Shown: positions 17,452 through 22,293 of the stretch, in pieces | Layout of the letters: every line of letters starts with the position of its first letter | How positions within the stretch are numbered: the first letter of the stretch is position 1 | IMG/VR virus record: IMGVR_UViG_3300021964_000469 | Span: 1-25,451 of that record | From: a virus | Reading direction: 5' to 3' (one strand) | Length of the DNA stretch: 25,451 bases | Made by a program: the position numbers and the translations under genes | The notes under the pieces: model-generated | Told to the model about the DNA's origin: nothing | Databases searched by the model: none | What the model saw: the letters and a program-made list of their open reading frames with translations, nothing else

Positions 17452-17470
17452 CTTATTATAAAAGTATGTG
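17452..17470. repeat. Short inverted repeat with TATAAT
   Basis: ATACTT and AAGTAT flank a short AT centre, upstream of the 64-residue gene. On the minus strand the centre reads TTTATAATAAG, a good match to a -10 box, but no convincing -35 hexamer is found 16-18 bases before it. It could be a weak promoter for the terminase pair or chance AT-richness. Confidence 0.3.
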
Positions 17471-17526
17471 CTTATATTATTGGTAAATTTAAAAATTTGA
17501 AAGTAAATATTTATCATTCGGTTATC

Positions 17527-17787
17527 CTATGAATAAGATCGATAGCTTTTCGTTTTGCTTGCAATCTTTTTGGGCTGTTTAGATACTTGTTTACCTGCTC
17601 TAATTGCTTTTCGTTTAAGAGCCGTAGAGGCTGCGTATTCAGAGGAAGATAAAGCTTTAATTGCTTTCTCAGGTAGATAACGTTCACCAGTTGCTTTCGA
17701 CCCTTGTGTACTAGGTTTGCCTGATTTCGTTCTCCACTTTTGTCTAGTCCATGCACGTAACGATCTCTGTGACTTTGCTAATGCCAT
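17527..17787 (-). CDS. Very basic small protein with WRTKSGKPS motif (DUF5872-like?)
   Basis: 86 residues, heavily Lys/Arg/Ser. The N-terminal half has W13 and W18 in the pattern W-T-R-Q-K-W-R-T-K-S-G-K-P-S, then GERYLPEKAIKAL, with a basic tail. This looks like a small family I recall from marine phages and some algal viruses (possibly DUF5872, name not certain). The aromatic-plus-basic motif could bind nucleic acid. An overlapping frame (17514-17756) is also open but lacks this pattern. It is one of a run of basic mini-proteins between the terminase genes. Function unknown. Confidence 0.65.
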   Translation of the reverse strand: MALAKSQRSLRAWTRQKWRTKSGKPSTQGSKATGERYLPEKAIKALSSSEYAASTALKRKAIRAGKQVSKQPKKIASKTKSYRSYS

Positions 17788-17802
17788 AATTAAATCTCTA
17801 AT

Positions 17803-17832
17803 AGTTGAGAGAGTTGATAGAGTTGAAGTTGA
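17803..17832. repeat. Four AGTTGA repeats
   Basis: The hexamer AGTTGA (TCAACT on the minus strand) occurs at 17803, 17812, 17821 and 17827, spaced 9, 9 and 6 bases, in the gap just upstream of the 86-residue gene. It may be a protein-binding array, a leader element or a simple microsatellite. Confidence 0.55.
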
Positions 17833-17841
17833 TATACAACA

Positions 17842-18006
17842 TTATCTATAACCACCACCTTTAGACTTGTATTGTTTGGCAAGCATCTGTGCTTTACGAG
17901 CAGACCATTGCCCGGGCTTACCACCCTTGCCACTAGCCTTGATTCTGCGAAAGATAGCTTTCCTCATAGTAGGTTTGGTATAATTACCTGCTGCGTTAAC
18001 TGCCAT
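17842..18006 (-). CDS. 54-aa basic protein (GGKPGQWSARKAQ motif)
   Basis: The frame begins at the ATG at 18006 and ends with TAA at 17842. The protein opens MAVNAAGNYTKPTMRK and continues with a glycine-lysine run, then PGQWSARKAQMLAKQYK and a GGGYR end. I recognise the pattern (AGNYTKP-x-MR, GGKPGQWSARKAQ, KxxGGGY) from short proteins common in marine and freshwater phages, always unnamed. Its strong conservation despite small size argues for a real product. It overlaps the stop of the upstream 88-residue gene by 11 bases. A DNA-binding or packaging role is a guess from charge and position. Confidence 0.75.
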   Translation of the reverse strand: MAVNAAGNYTKPTMRKAIFRRIKASGKGGKPGQWSARKAQMLAKQYKSKGGGYR

Positions 18007-18262
18007 TATTCTTTTTATCCACTGCCATTTTTCTTTTTACTCTAAGCATAACAGACCTTAACTCTTCTTTTCTTTTTCTTTCTAAACCATCAAGCTCCAT
18101 ATCATCAACCTGCATTATCATTTTATTTATGTCTTCAGCCTCTTTTTTTGTAGCTCTTTTATTAGCAAGATAGGCGTTCAATGACCTTAAAGGTGTGTTT
18201 AATAAACTTAATTTTTTAGTCTTAGACTTTCTTTCAGCAATAGCGTCTTTCATTGCTACCAT
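17996..18262 (-). CDS. Basic coiled-coil protein, 88 aa
   Basis: 88 residues with an Asp/Lys-rich, helical sequence (AIAERKSKTKKLSLLNTPL, then MELDGLERKRKEELRSVMLR), ending in VDKKNNGS. Heptad-like spacing suggests a coiled coil. I do not recognise a family. Two in-frame ATGs (18262 and 18253) are possible, and AGGGG before the first favours it. The gene lies nine bases after the stop of the 43-residue gene and overlaps the next gene by 11 bases, so it belongs to the same transcript. Confidence 0.55.
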   Translation of the reverse strand: MVAMKDAIAERKSKTKKLSLLNTPLRSLNAYLANKRATKKEAEDINKMIMQVDDMELDGLERKRKEELRSVMLRVKRKMAVDKKNNGS

Positions 18263-18271
18263 AATAAACCC

Positions 18272-18403
18272 CTATTTCTTTTTAGACTTCATAATCTTAG
18301 CTTGTAATGACTTAGGCAATGTCTTCTGCTTGCCAGTTAACATACTCTTTTTCTTCGGTGGTCTTCCTTTAGTTGAACCATATGTTCCTTTGCCCATAGG
18401 CAT
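18272..18403 (-). CDS. 43-aa basic protein (GTYGSTKGRPPKKK motif)
   Basis: The ATG at 18403 shares a base with the preceding stop (TAATG). The 43-residue product is MPMGKGTYGSTKGRPPKKKS followed by a Lys-rich tail ending KIMKSKKK. The GRPPKKK core is like an AT-hook (G-R-P), so minor-groove DNA binding is possible. Proteins of almost identical layout (M-P-M-G-K-G-T-Y-G-S, R-P-P-K-K-K) are frequent in marine phages. A strong ribosome site (AAGGAG) lies in the end of the upstream gene. Role unknown. Confidence 0.75.
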   Translation of the reverse strand: MPMGKGTYGSTKGRPPKKKSMLTGKQKTLPKSLQAKIMKSKKK

Positions 18404-18705
18404 TATGCTTTCTCCTTTTTAGATTTATTTCTCCTTGAAATGGCACGACCTTTCTTAATAGCATCTGATTTGCTACTCGCACCCCAAGCCTTTAATGATA
18501 ATAATAACCTAGTAGGTTTACCTTTACTATCTCTCTCTGGCCCTTTAGCTGCTCCCATCCTCTGCAAGAAAGAAGCACGTCTGGGATTGTCACCACTCTT
18601 AACTGGTGCTTTCAATGTACCTTGTTTGTATGAAGCTCGACCCTTTGCGTTTAATCCACCCTCAGGGTTCTTGCCTTCTTTACGTGTCCATGCCGGTGTT
18701 GCCAT
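18403..18705 (-). CDS. Basic small protein with EGKNPEGGLNAKGR motif (DUF6321-like?)
   Basis: 100 residues. The N-terminus (AWTRKEGKNPEGGLNAKGRA) and the middle motif (PVKSGDNPRRASFLQRMG) match a small conserved family seen in many phages and a few larger viruses (possibly DUF6321, name from memory). The C-terminus is Lys/Arg-rich. It is the first of the basic mini-protein group. A late-element copy (18738-18748) lies about 33 bases upstream and could start a transcript covering this group and terminase. Function unknown. The recurring Gly, Asn and Pro around basic residues could fit nucleic-acid binding. Confidence 0.7.
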   Translation of the reverse strand: MATPAWTRKEGKNPEGGLNAKGRASYKQGTLKAPVKSGDNPRRASFLQRMGAAKGPERDSKGKPTRLLLSLKAWGASSKSDAIKKGRAISRRNKSKKEKA

Positions 18706-18737
18706 ACTTTAGTTATCCCTTATCTCGTTATCACGCT

Positions 18738-18748
18738 CAATGCACAAA
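18738..18748 (-). promoter_or_regulatory. Late-element site 4 (TTTGTGCATTG)
   Basis: A repeated 11-mer with A in place of G at the variable position, upstream of the basic mini-protein group (first ATG at 18705). It points along late transcription, like the other four copies. GATAAG lies 17 bases after TTGTGC. Confidence 0.5.
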
Positions 18749-18785
18749 CGAACCTTGAGAGCAAATAATGTTTGTAGGTGTCCCC

Positions 18786-18830
18786 TGCCATGGTGGGGTG
18801 TCGCAGTTTTTACCCCCCTACCCCTCACCC
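18786..18830. other. G-rich tract and CCATGG dyad at the end of the small terminase gene
   Basis: On the minus strand, starting within the end of the small terminase gene, there are G-runs of 3, 4 and 6 (positions 18828-18830, 18821-18824 and 18813-18818). They are followed by a short dyad around CCATGG with flanking CCCC/GGGG (18782-18798). In AT-rich DNA this is unusual. It could fold as a G-quadruplex or hairpin. There is no T-run, so it is not a classical terminator. Confidence 0.4.
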
Positions 18831-19195
18831 AAGTCTATGGAAACACGAATCTCCCCTGCGTGGAGATGCATTTGCTTGTCGGGAGCTTTAAAGCCTGCCC
18901 TGTCCAGTATGTCTTTGCTAGCTTCTAACTGCACGTACTCACTCTTAGCTCCCTTGGCCAATGCCAATACCCTCTGGCTGGCTATCGTAGCAGATAATCC
19001 TATAGTCTCTGTTATCCGTGACATCATATACTGTTGTACATGTGGCAGTCTCAAAGTCTTACTGGCTGTCACTCTACCACTCTCACCATCTGCATATCCT
19101 GCTATCTTAGATGCTTCTTTAACACTACATCCATTTGCTACGATGGTATCAACTAAGGCCATCTGTTTCTTCGTTAACTTACGTTCTGTTATCAT
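18818..19195 (-). CDS. Terminase small subunit
   Basis: 125 residues from the ATG at 19195, chosen over an upstream in-frame codon at 19246 because the extra 17 residues are encoded by low-complexity G-runs. The family pattern is visible: LTKKQMALVDTIVANGCSVKEASKIAGYA (residues 7-35) is a helix-turn-helix of the small-terminase type. Then comes a conserved line with L-R-L-P-H-V, and a helical body ending near ILDRAGFKAP. It would recognise the packaging site and present DNA to the large subunit. The large subunit lies five small genes downstream, which is more distant than usual. SD-like AGGGGG precedes the start. Confidence 0.8.
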   Translation of the reverse strand: MITERKLTKKQMALVDTIVANGCSVKEASKIAGYADGESGRVTASKTLRLPHVQQYMMSRITETIGLSATIASQRVLALAKGAKSEYVQLEASKDILDRAGFKAPDKQMHLHAGEIRVSIDLGEG

Positions 19196-19202
19196 AGAGA
19201 AT

Positions 19203-19223
19203 CCCCCCCTGTAATCCCCCCCC
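19203..19223. other. Paired G-runs upstream of the small terminase gene
   Basis: The plus strand has C7 (19203-19209) and C8 (19216-19223) separated by six bases, so the minus strand reads G8-ATTACA-G7 just before the terminase ATG. The second run doubles as a rough Shine-Dalgarno element. Such runs could form a G-quadruplex or be prone to slippage. Confidence 0.5.
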
Positions 19224-19250
19224 TTTATCACATCACAAGAAACCATCTGT

Positions 19251-19261
19251 CAATGCACAAA
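19251..19261 (-). promoter_or_regulatory. Late-element site 5 (TTTGTGCATTG)
   Basis: Repeated 11-mer about 56 bases upstream of the small terminase start, oriented with late transcription. It sits next to a tandem repeat containing the related string TGTGCAT (19279-19300). This makes it the most elaborate of the five sites and a candidate for the first late promoter. Confidence 0.5.
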
Positions 19262-19278
19262 TACTCTTCTCATTCTCA

Positions 19279-19300
19279 CTCATGCACATCTCATGCACAT
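19279..19300. repeat. Tandem 11-bp repeat CTCATGCACAT x2
   Basis: Two perfect, directly adjoining copies of CTCATGCACAT. On the minus strand each has TGTGCAT, also found in the late element at 19251-19261, so three TGTGCAT sites lie within 50 bases upstream of the small terminase gene. This spacing is typical of a regulator-binding cluster, but the protein is unknown. Confidence 0.6.
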
Positions 19301-19445
19301 ACACCCTCTTTGCTTAACTTTGCATTTGGTCTTGTGCGAGTCCATTGATAAATCAATGCTTTACTAAAGTTGTTTACGTTCTTCTCGTCACCTTTGTTTA
19401 GCACCAGTGCAATCAACTCCATTTTATGTCTATCACAACTTTATG
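19301..19445. other. Divergent control region, left half
   Basis: No gene is supported here. It contains the short dyad ATTGAT-AA-ATCAAT (19344-19357) and several AT-rich stretches that could serve as promoter parts for the rightward genes, but no pair of hexamers with good spacing stands out. TTGTGCGAG on the plus strand near 19333 resembles the late element but departs from it after seven bases. Confidence 0.4.
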
Positions 19446-19489
19446 TACTTACAAGGGTAAACGTTGCGAGTTCCTCGCCCTTGTAAGTA
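19446..19489 (+). repeat. Two-tier hairpin I
   Basis: A 12-base perfect inverted repeat: TACTTACAAGGG (19446-19457) pairs with CCCTTGTAAGTA (19478-19489). Inside it a second stem GCGAG/CTCGC (19466-19470 and 19474-19478) with a three-base loop sits against the inner side. A folded RNA would have an asymmetric 5' bulge (TAAACGTT). As DNA it could extrude a cruciform. It lies about 120-160 bases before the first rightward gene. Confidence 0.75.
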
Positions 19490-19527
19490 TAAGTCGACAC
19501 TTCTCAAGTGAAAGTGGAGTCGACTTA
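19490..19527 (+). repeat. Two-tier hairpin II
   Basis: It directly adjoins hairpin I. Arms TAAGTCGAC (19490-19498) and GTCGACTTA (19519-19527) are perfect complements. Inside, CACTT (19498-19502) can pair with either of two AAGTG copies (19506-19510 or 19512-19516), so two alternative folds are possible. Alternative pairing of this type can be regulatory. Confidence 0.7.
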
Positions 19528-19568
19528 CCTAAGTAGGCAGAAAGCCGTGATCGTCATAATGTCATAAA

Positions 19569-19587
19569 GATTGCCATGGTGGCAGTC
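19569..19587 (+). repeat. Hairpin III just before the first rightward ribosome site
   Basis: GATTGCC (19569-19575) pairs with GGCAGTC (19581-19587) across a five-base loop, with one G-U pair. It lies nine bases upstream of the AAAGGAG ribosome site of the 165-residue gene, so it could protect the messenger's end or affect translation. Confidence 0.55.
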
Positions 19588-19607
19588 TAAAACAAAGGAG
19601 ACTTAAG

Positions 19608-20105
19608 ATGAAGAACTTAGTAAAAAACTTTAGTAAAGAATTCGATGCGAATTATGAAGACTCTACAAGACCAAACACAAAGTACGCAAAGAGATACTCA
19701 CTTCTCTCAATACTCGACCAATTACACTGGGTCATCTCAACAAAAGAAAAAGATGCTAGTAAATTCCATGCTGAGGCTGAAGAAATGATTTCTACTTCTG
19801 CAGGTGATACTTGGGAAGAGATTAAATCCGGCAAGGTTCAGCTTGTCATGGGTAAGATCGGTGAAACTATCGGTGCATCACACTTCGATGAGTACGCATT
19901 TACCAACAAACTTGAACAACAAGTTACATGCAACCTTGAAGCTAACATGCATAGAGAAATATATAACTTCTTCAAAGATGTATTAAGAACATGTTGCAAT
20001 GAGGAATATCAACCAAAGGCATTACGTAAAGCTAATGTAATGCAAAACCAAAAAGGACAAAACATAATCCTTGATGGTTTCCAAAAAACTCTTAAGTCAG
20101 CTTAA
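19608..20105 (+). CDS. Conserved phage protein, function unknown (first rightward gene)
   Basis: 165 residues, mixed charge and largely helical by composition, with no motif I recognise. Notable segments are KYAKRYSLLSILDQLHWVI, a Glu-rich helix around residues 45-60 and MGKIGETIGASHFDEYAF. Two cysteines sit side by side near residue 130. It has an excellent ribosome site (AAAGGAG) and is bounded by the structured leader upstream and a strong terminator downstream. It is therefore a single-gene transcript, as expected for an abundant early product such as a host-takeover or DNA-binding protein. That role is inference only. Confidence 0.8.
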   Translation: MKNLVKNFSKEFDANYEDSTRPNTKYAKRYSLLSILDQLHWVISTKEKDASKFHAEAEEMISTSAGDTWEEIKSGKVQLVMGKIGETIGASHFDEYAFTNKLEQQVTCNLEANMHREIYNFFKDVLRTCCNEEYQPKALRKANVMQNQKGQNIILDGFQKTLKSA

Positions 20106-20141
20106 GAGTTAAGGGAGCTTCGGCTCCCTTTTCTTTAACTC
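20106..20141 (+). terminator. Rho-independent terminator with UUCG loop
   Basis: The stem AAGGGAGC-TTCG-GCTCCCTT (20111-20130) is followed by TTCTTT. An outer pair GAGTTAA/TTAACTC extends it. This is a textbook terminator, starting at the stop codon of the 165-residue gene. By symmetry the outer stem could also act on the other strand. Confidence 0.9.
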
Positions 20142-20157
20142 ATAATGGAGAACTAAC

Positions 20158-20250
20158 ATGGATAACTTCTTTGTAATTTATATAATATATATACTATTTA
20201 TAGTAATGAGTTTTACTACATTTCTATATTCACTAATAGCATTTACGTGA
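20158..20250 (+). CDS. 30-aa single-span membrane peptide
   Basis: The ATG at 20158 follows a good ribosome site (GGAG, seven bases before). The product, MDNFFVIYIIYILFIVMSFT and ten more residues, is almost entirely hydrophobic and would span the membrane once. No polar face or lysis-gene signature is evident. It might be a small superinfection-exclusion or membrane-modulating peptide, or a holin-like toxin, but sequence alone cannot say. It lies just after the terminator, so it needs read-through or its own promoter. The leader AATGGAGAAC before its start is also found before the gene at 21535, supporting real translation. Confidence 0.6.
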   Translation: MDNFFVIYIIYILFIVMSFTTFLYSLIAFT

Positions 20251-20336
20251 AAGGGGGATTGATTTTTTTTGCTTTTGGTATATCATTGAGGTTTATTCAT
20301 GCTCTATACACAGCATTCACAACAAATATTATGCTG
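20251..20336. other. Short intergenic stretch
   Basis: AT-rich and without a gene. It has a T8 run near 20265, which is not preceded by a stable hairpin, and leads into the promoter at 20337. Confidence 0.4.
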
Positions 20337-20366
20337 TTGAGTTTTATGAATATGTATAAATATAAT
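20337..20366 (+). promoter_or_regulatory. Sigma70-like promoter for the DUF932-like gene
   Basis: TTGAGT (20337-20342) and TATAAT (20361-20366) are separated by 18 bases. The -10 box is perfect, and the -35 box matches four of six. The start point would fall about 20 bases before the DUF932-like ATG, leaving a short leader with its ribosome site (AGGAG). This is the best sigma70-type promoter in the window and suggests that host RNA polymerase reads the early genes. Confidence 0.6.
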
Positions 20367-20390
20367 TAACCATTAAAACAGGAGATAATA

Positions 20391-21272
20391 ATGGATGGTT
20401 CACAAACTATATTACAAGACTATGATTTCCCAGTAGAGGTTGTACCTCTAGTGGCTGTCAAAGAACTACAGGATGGATGGAAGTCACAAGAATATCCAGT
20501 TCCACCTAACATGCAAAAGGCTATTGTACGTACTGATACTGGTCATGTATTGGGTACGCATGGTGGTGCATATCAGATGGTTAAACACGCAGACATTGTA
20601 GATCGTATGCAATCAGCAATAGATATGTCAATCATATCCAAAGACTATGAGCATACGCAAACCATATACGAGAATGGTGCTAAAATGAAAGGCAAGATAG
20701 CATTCAATGACTTAGTTGTTGAGCCTCAAGTTGGTGACTATATACGCTTTCAGGTTGAGTACCTGAATTCATATGATGGTATGTGGTCTATCATGATTAA
20801 AGCACAAGGCTATAGATTGTGGTGCAGCAATGGTTGTGCTTCTGCTAACTCACTATCATATGACAGAAGCAAGCATACCACAGGCTTCAACTTAGCAGGT
20901 ACATCTGCAAAGATACGCAATGCATTGACTACATTCTGGGATAACAAAGATGTATGGCAAGAGTATGCTTCACTGCCAGTGTCACCATCACAAGCAGAGC
21001 ATTTCCTCAAGGCTACAATCTGTAATCGTCATTCACATACAACACAAACCAAAGTCAACGAAACTAAATTAGAAAAGCTTATGGGTTTGTACAACACAGA
21101 ATCACAGAAGCTTGGCCGTAACAAGTGGGCATTGTACAATGCTCTTACTTGGTGGTCATCGCATGCTGATGATGCCAACCATCCACACCGAGCAGAAGTG
21201 CTTCGCCACAACGAGGTCACCAAAGCCATCTCATCTTCAAGATGGGAGGGCATCGGAAGAAGCCTAACCTAA
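20391..21272 (+). CDS. DUF932-like phage/plasmid protein
   Basis: 293 residues with the features of DUF932 proteins, which occur in phages and plasmids and have no agreed function. There is an N-terminal beta-rich part with HGGAYQMVKHADIVDRM (57-73), then IRFQVEYLNSYDG, and the line GYRLWCSNGCAS (140-151), in which the C-S-N-G core is the family's most constant piece. The C-terminus has WALYNALTWWSSHAD, then an Arg-rich end. It is driven by its own promoter at 20337. With an exonuclease gene nearby (24094), a partner role in DNA annealing or single-strand handling is possible but speculative. Other DUF932 members are sometimes somewhat longer. Confidence 0.8.
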   Translation: MDGSQTILQDYDFPVEVVPLVAVKELQDGWKSQEYPVPPNMQKAIVRTDTGHVLGTHGGAYQMVKHADIVDRMQSAIDMSIISKDYEHTQTIYENGAKMKGKIAFNDLVVEPQVGDYIRFQVEYLNSYDGMWSIMIKAQGYRLWCSNGCASANSLSYDRSKHTTGFNLAGTSAKIRNALTTFWDNKDVWQEYASLPVSPSQAEHFLKATICNRHSHTTQTKVNETKLEKLMGLYNTESQKLGRNKWALYNALTWWSSHADDANHPHRAEVLRHNEVTKAISSSRWEGIGRSLT

Positions 21273-21287
21273 TTCCGACGTCGGAAT
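21272..21287. repeat. Perfect 16-bp palindrome
   Basis: ATTCCGACGTCGGAAT is a perfect palindrome overlapping the last base of the DUF932-like stop codon. There is no T-run after it, so it is not a standard terminator. It could be a binding site for a dimeric protein or the start of a structured RNA. Confidence 0.7.
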
Positions 21288-21534
21288 ATCTAACAAGCCG
21301 AAAGGTAACAGTCTTTAAACGGCCTATAGTCTATCCTGTAAGCTGACATTAAGTTCACTTGTGATGACAGATAGGTAGATATTGTTAGATAATATACATG
21401 CACGTTATACCACTGGTTCAATCGGGTCTGAGGTATGTAATCGTGAGGTCACACGTAAGAGATCAAGAGTCTAGCTAACTGTCAGCAAGTGACGTGCTTG
21501 TATATACTTAACCACAACAACAATGGAGAACACT
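21288..21534 (+). ncRNA. Candidate structured non-coding region
   Basis: About 250 bases without a good gene. It has a series of foldable elements: GCCG-AAAG paired to CTTT-CGGC (21297-21323); CTATCCTGT with ACAGATAG (21331-21374, one bulge), enclosing TCAC-TT-GTGA; and CACGTTATACC with GGTATG-TAATCGTG (about 21401-21444, bulged). A tiny frame (21398-21478) lacks a ribosome site. The region looks like a leader or an RNA element, but it does not match a tRNA or a riboswitch I know. Folding stability has not been computed. Confidence 0.35.
21479..21508 (+). promoter_or_regulatory. Possible promoter before the small-gene chain
   Basis: CTGTCA (21479-21484, four of six to the -35 consensus) and TATACT (21503-21508, five of six) are 18 bases apart, ending 26 bases before the ATG at 21535. 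GTATATAC within it is also found at 22351-22358, so a shared regulator is possible. Confidence 0.4.
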
Positions 21535-21756
21535 ATGGATTCATTCAATCAATACCTAACATCACTAATCGGTCAATCAGTTGAGCGTGAGTGTGATGCA
21601 ATCAATATTGCCAATGCAATTTGTGACTTAACTACATCAATCAACAGACCTAGCTTTGTAGAAAGCACAAAAAAACAATGGCATCAATGGCAGGAGCAAC
21701 CAATGCTTGAGCATTATGGTGTAACAGACACATTAAAGGAGTATACACATGAGTAG
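21535..21756 (+). CDS. Small early protein, 73 aa
   Basis: 73 residues from the ATG at 21535, preferred over the ATG at 21523 because GGAG for this start lies within the first bases of the longer frame (the same AATGGAGAAC leader as at 20158). The sequence is polar and helical (QYLTSLIGQSVERECDAINI), with an aromatic WHQWQEQP stretch. I do not recognise a family. It overlaps the next gene by eight bases, so translation is likely coupled. Probably an early accessory protein. Confidence 0.55.
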   Translation: MDSFNQYLTSLIGQSVERECDAINIANAICDLTTSINRPSFVESTKKQWHQWQEQPMLEHYGVTDTLKEYTHE

Positions 21757-21976
21757 ACTAAGTGATCAATGTATAGAAGTCGAGCAACGCTTTGGTGAAT
21801 TGCTTGAAGAGATGACTAACGAACAAGCCATCGAATATATACGCAAAGAGTACAGTGTATCACATGCATTTGCATGTGCTGCACTTCTAAAAGAATGGAA
21901 TGCTGAAGACGATATGTCGTGTGGCATAGAACAGAAAGTCAACTGGCATCAACATTATTCTAAGCATTGGAATTGA
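21749..21976 (+). CDS. Small early protein, 75 aa
   Basis: 75 residues, acidic, helical (VEQRFGELLEEMTNEQAIEYI, then EYSVSHAFACAALLKEWN), with two His-rich patches at the end. Its ATG lies in the overlap with the previous stop, preceded by AAGGAG. No recognised domain. Short acidic helical proteins of this sort are frequent among early phage genes that block host enzymes, but nothing specific is seen here. Confidence 0.6.
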   Translation: MSRLSDQCIEVEQRFGELLEEMTNEQAIEYIRKEYSVSHAFACAALLKEWNAEDDMSCGIEQKVNWHQHYSKHWN

Positions 21977-21977
21977 T

Positions 21978-22148
21978 ATGTCTCACCCAGTAAATGATAC
22001 AATATATGATGCAGTTGTAGATCATATATCAGGTATGACATTGGATGAGTTTCAAAACCAATGCGAAGAATACAAACTAAACACAAGTTGTATAGATGAA
22101 TTAGCTAACAACTTAATGCAACACTTAATAGAGGAGAAATTTAAATGA
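21978..22148 (+). CDS. Small early protein, 56 aa
   Basis: The frame runs from the ATG at 21978 to the TGA at 22146-22148. The product starts MSHPVNDTIYDAVVDHISGM and ends HLIEEKFK. It is acidic and helical with two cysteines. It begins directly after the stop of the 75-residue gene and ends in an ATGA overlap with the next gene. This tight packing is the main support for its being real. No family recognised. Confidence 0.55.
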   Translation: MSHPVNDTIYDAVVDHISGMTLDEFQNQCEEYKLNTSCIDELANNLMQHLIEEKFK

Positions 22149-22291
22149 CAAGTGTTATAGAAAAAATAATTCAAGAGCAAACTGAAACTGCTACTACTTA
22201 CAGTAAGTTAACTGTACTGTATCAGCTTCTAAATCATCTACAAAAAATGATAAATGAATTAGAATCCAAGTTACCTCCTGAAGATAAATAA
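22145..22291 (+). CDS. Small helical protein, 48 aa
   Basis: The frame runs from the ATG at 22145 (ATGA overlap with the previous stop) to the TAA at 22289-22291. The product (MTSVIEKIIQEQTETATTYS, then LYQLLNHLQKMINELESK) looks like a single long helix with heptad spacing, suited to coiled-coil pairing. The ribosome site AGAGGAG lies inside the previous gene. Function unknown. Confidence 0.55.
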   Translation: MTSVIEKIIQEQTETATTYSKLTVLYQLLNHLQKMINELESKLPPEDK

Positions 22292-22293
22292 AT

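Noticed and set aside
17514-17756. Alternative frame over the 86-residue basic gene
   Set aside because: The frame at 17527-17787 carries the WRTKSGKPS and GERYLP motifs, and this one has none.
19196-19246. 17-residue N-terminal extension of the small terminase subunit
   Set aside because: It is encoded by low-complexity G-runs, and the ATG at 19195 fits the family length better.
19426-19536. 36-residue plus-strand frame across hairpins I and II
   Set aside because: No ribosome site, and the inverted repeats explain the sequence better than coding does.
21410-21430. GGTTCAATC resembling the T arm of a tRNA
   Set aside because: The position that should close the T stem is not complementary, and no acceptor or anticodon stem fits around it.
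21398-21478. 26-residue plus-strand frame in the structured gap
   Set aside because: No ribosome site and an unlikely composition, and it lies in a region dominated by stems.
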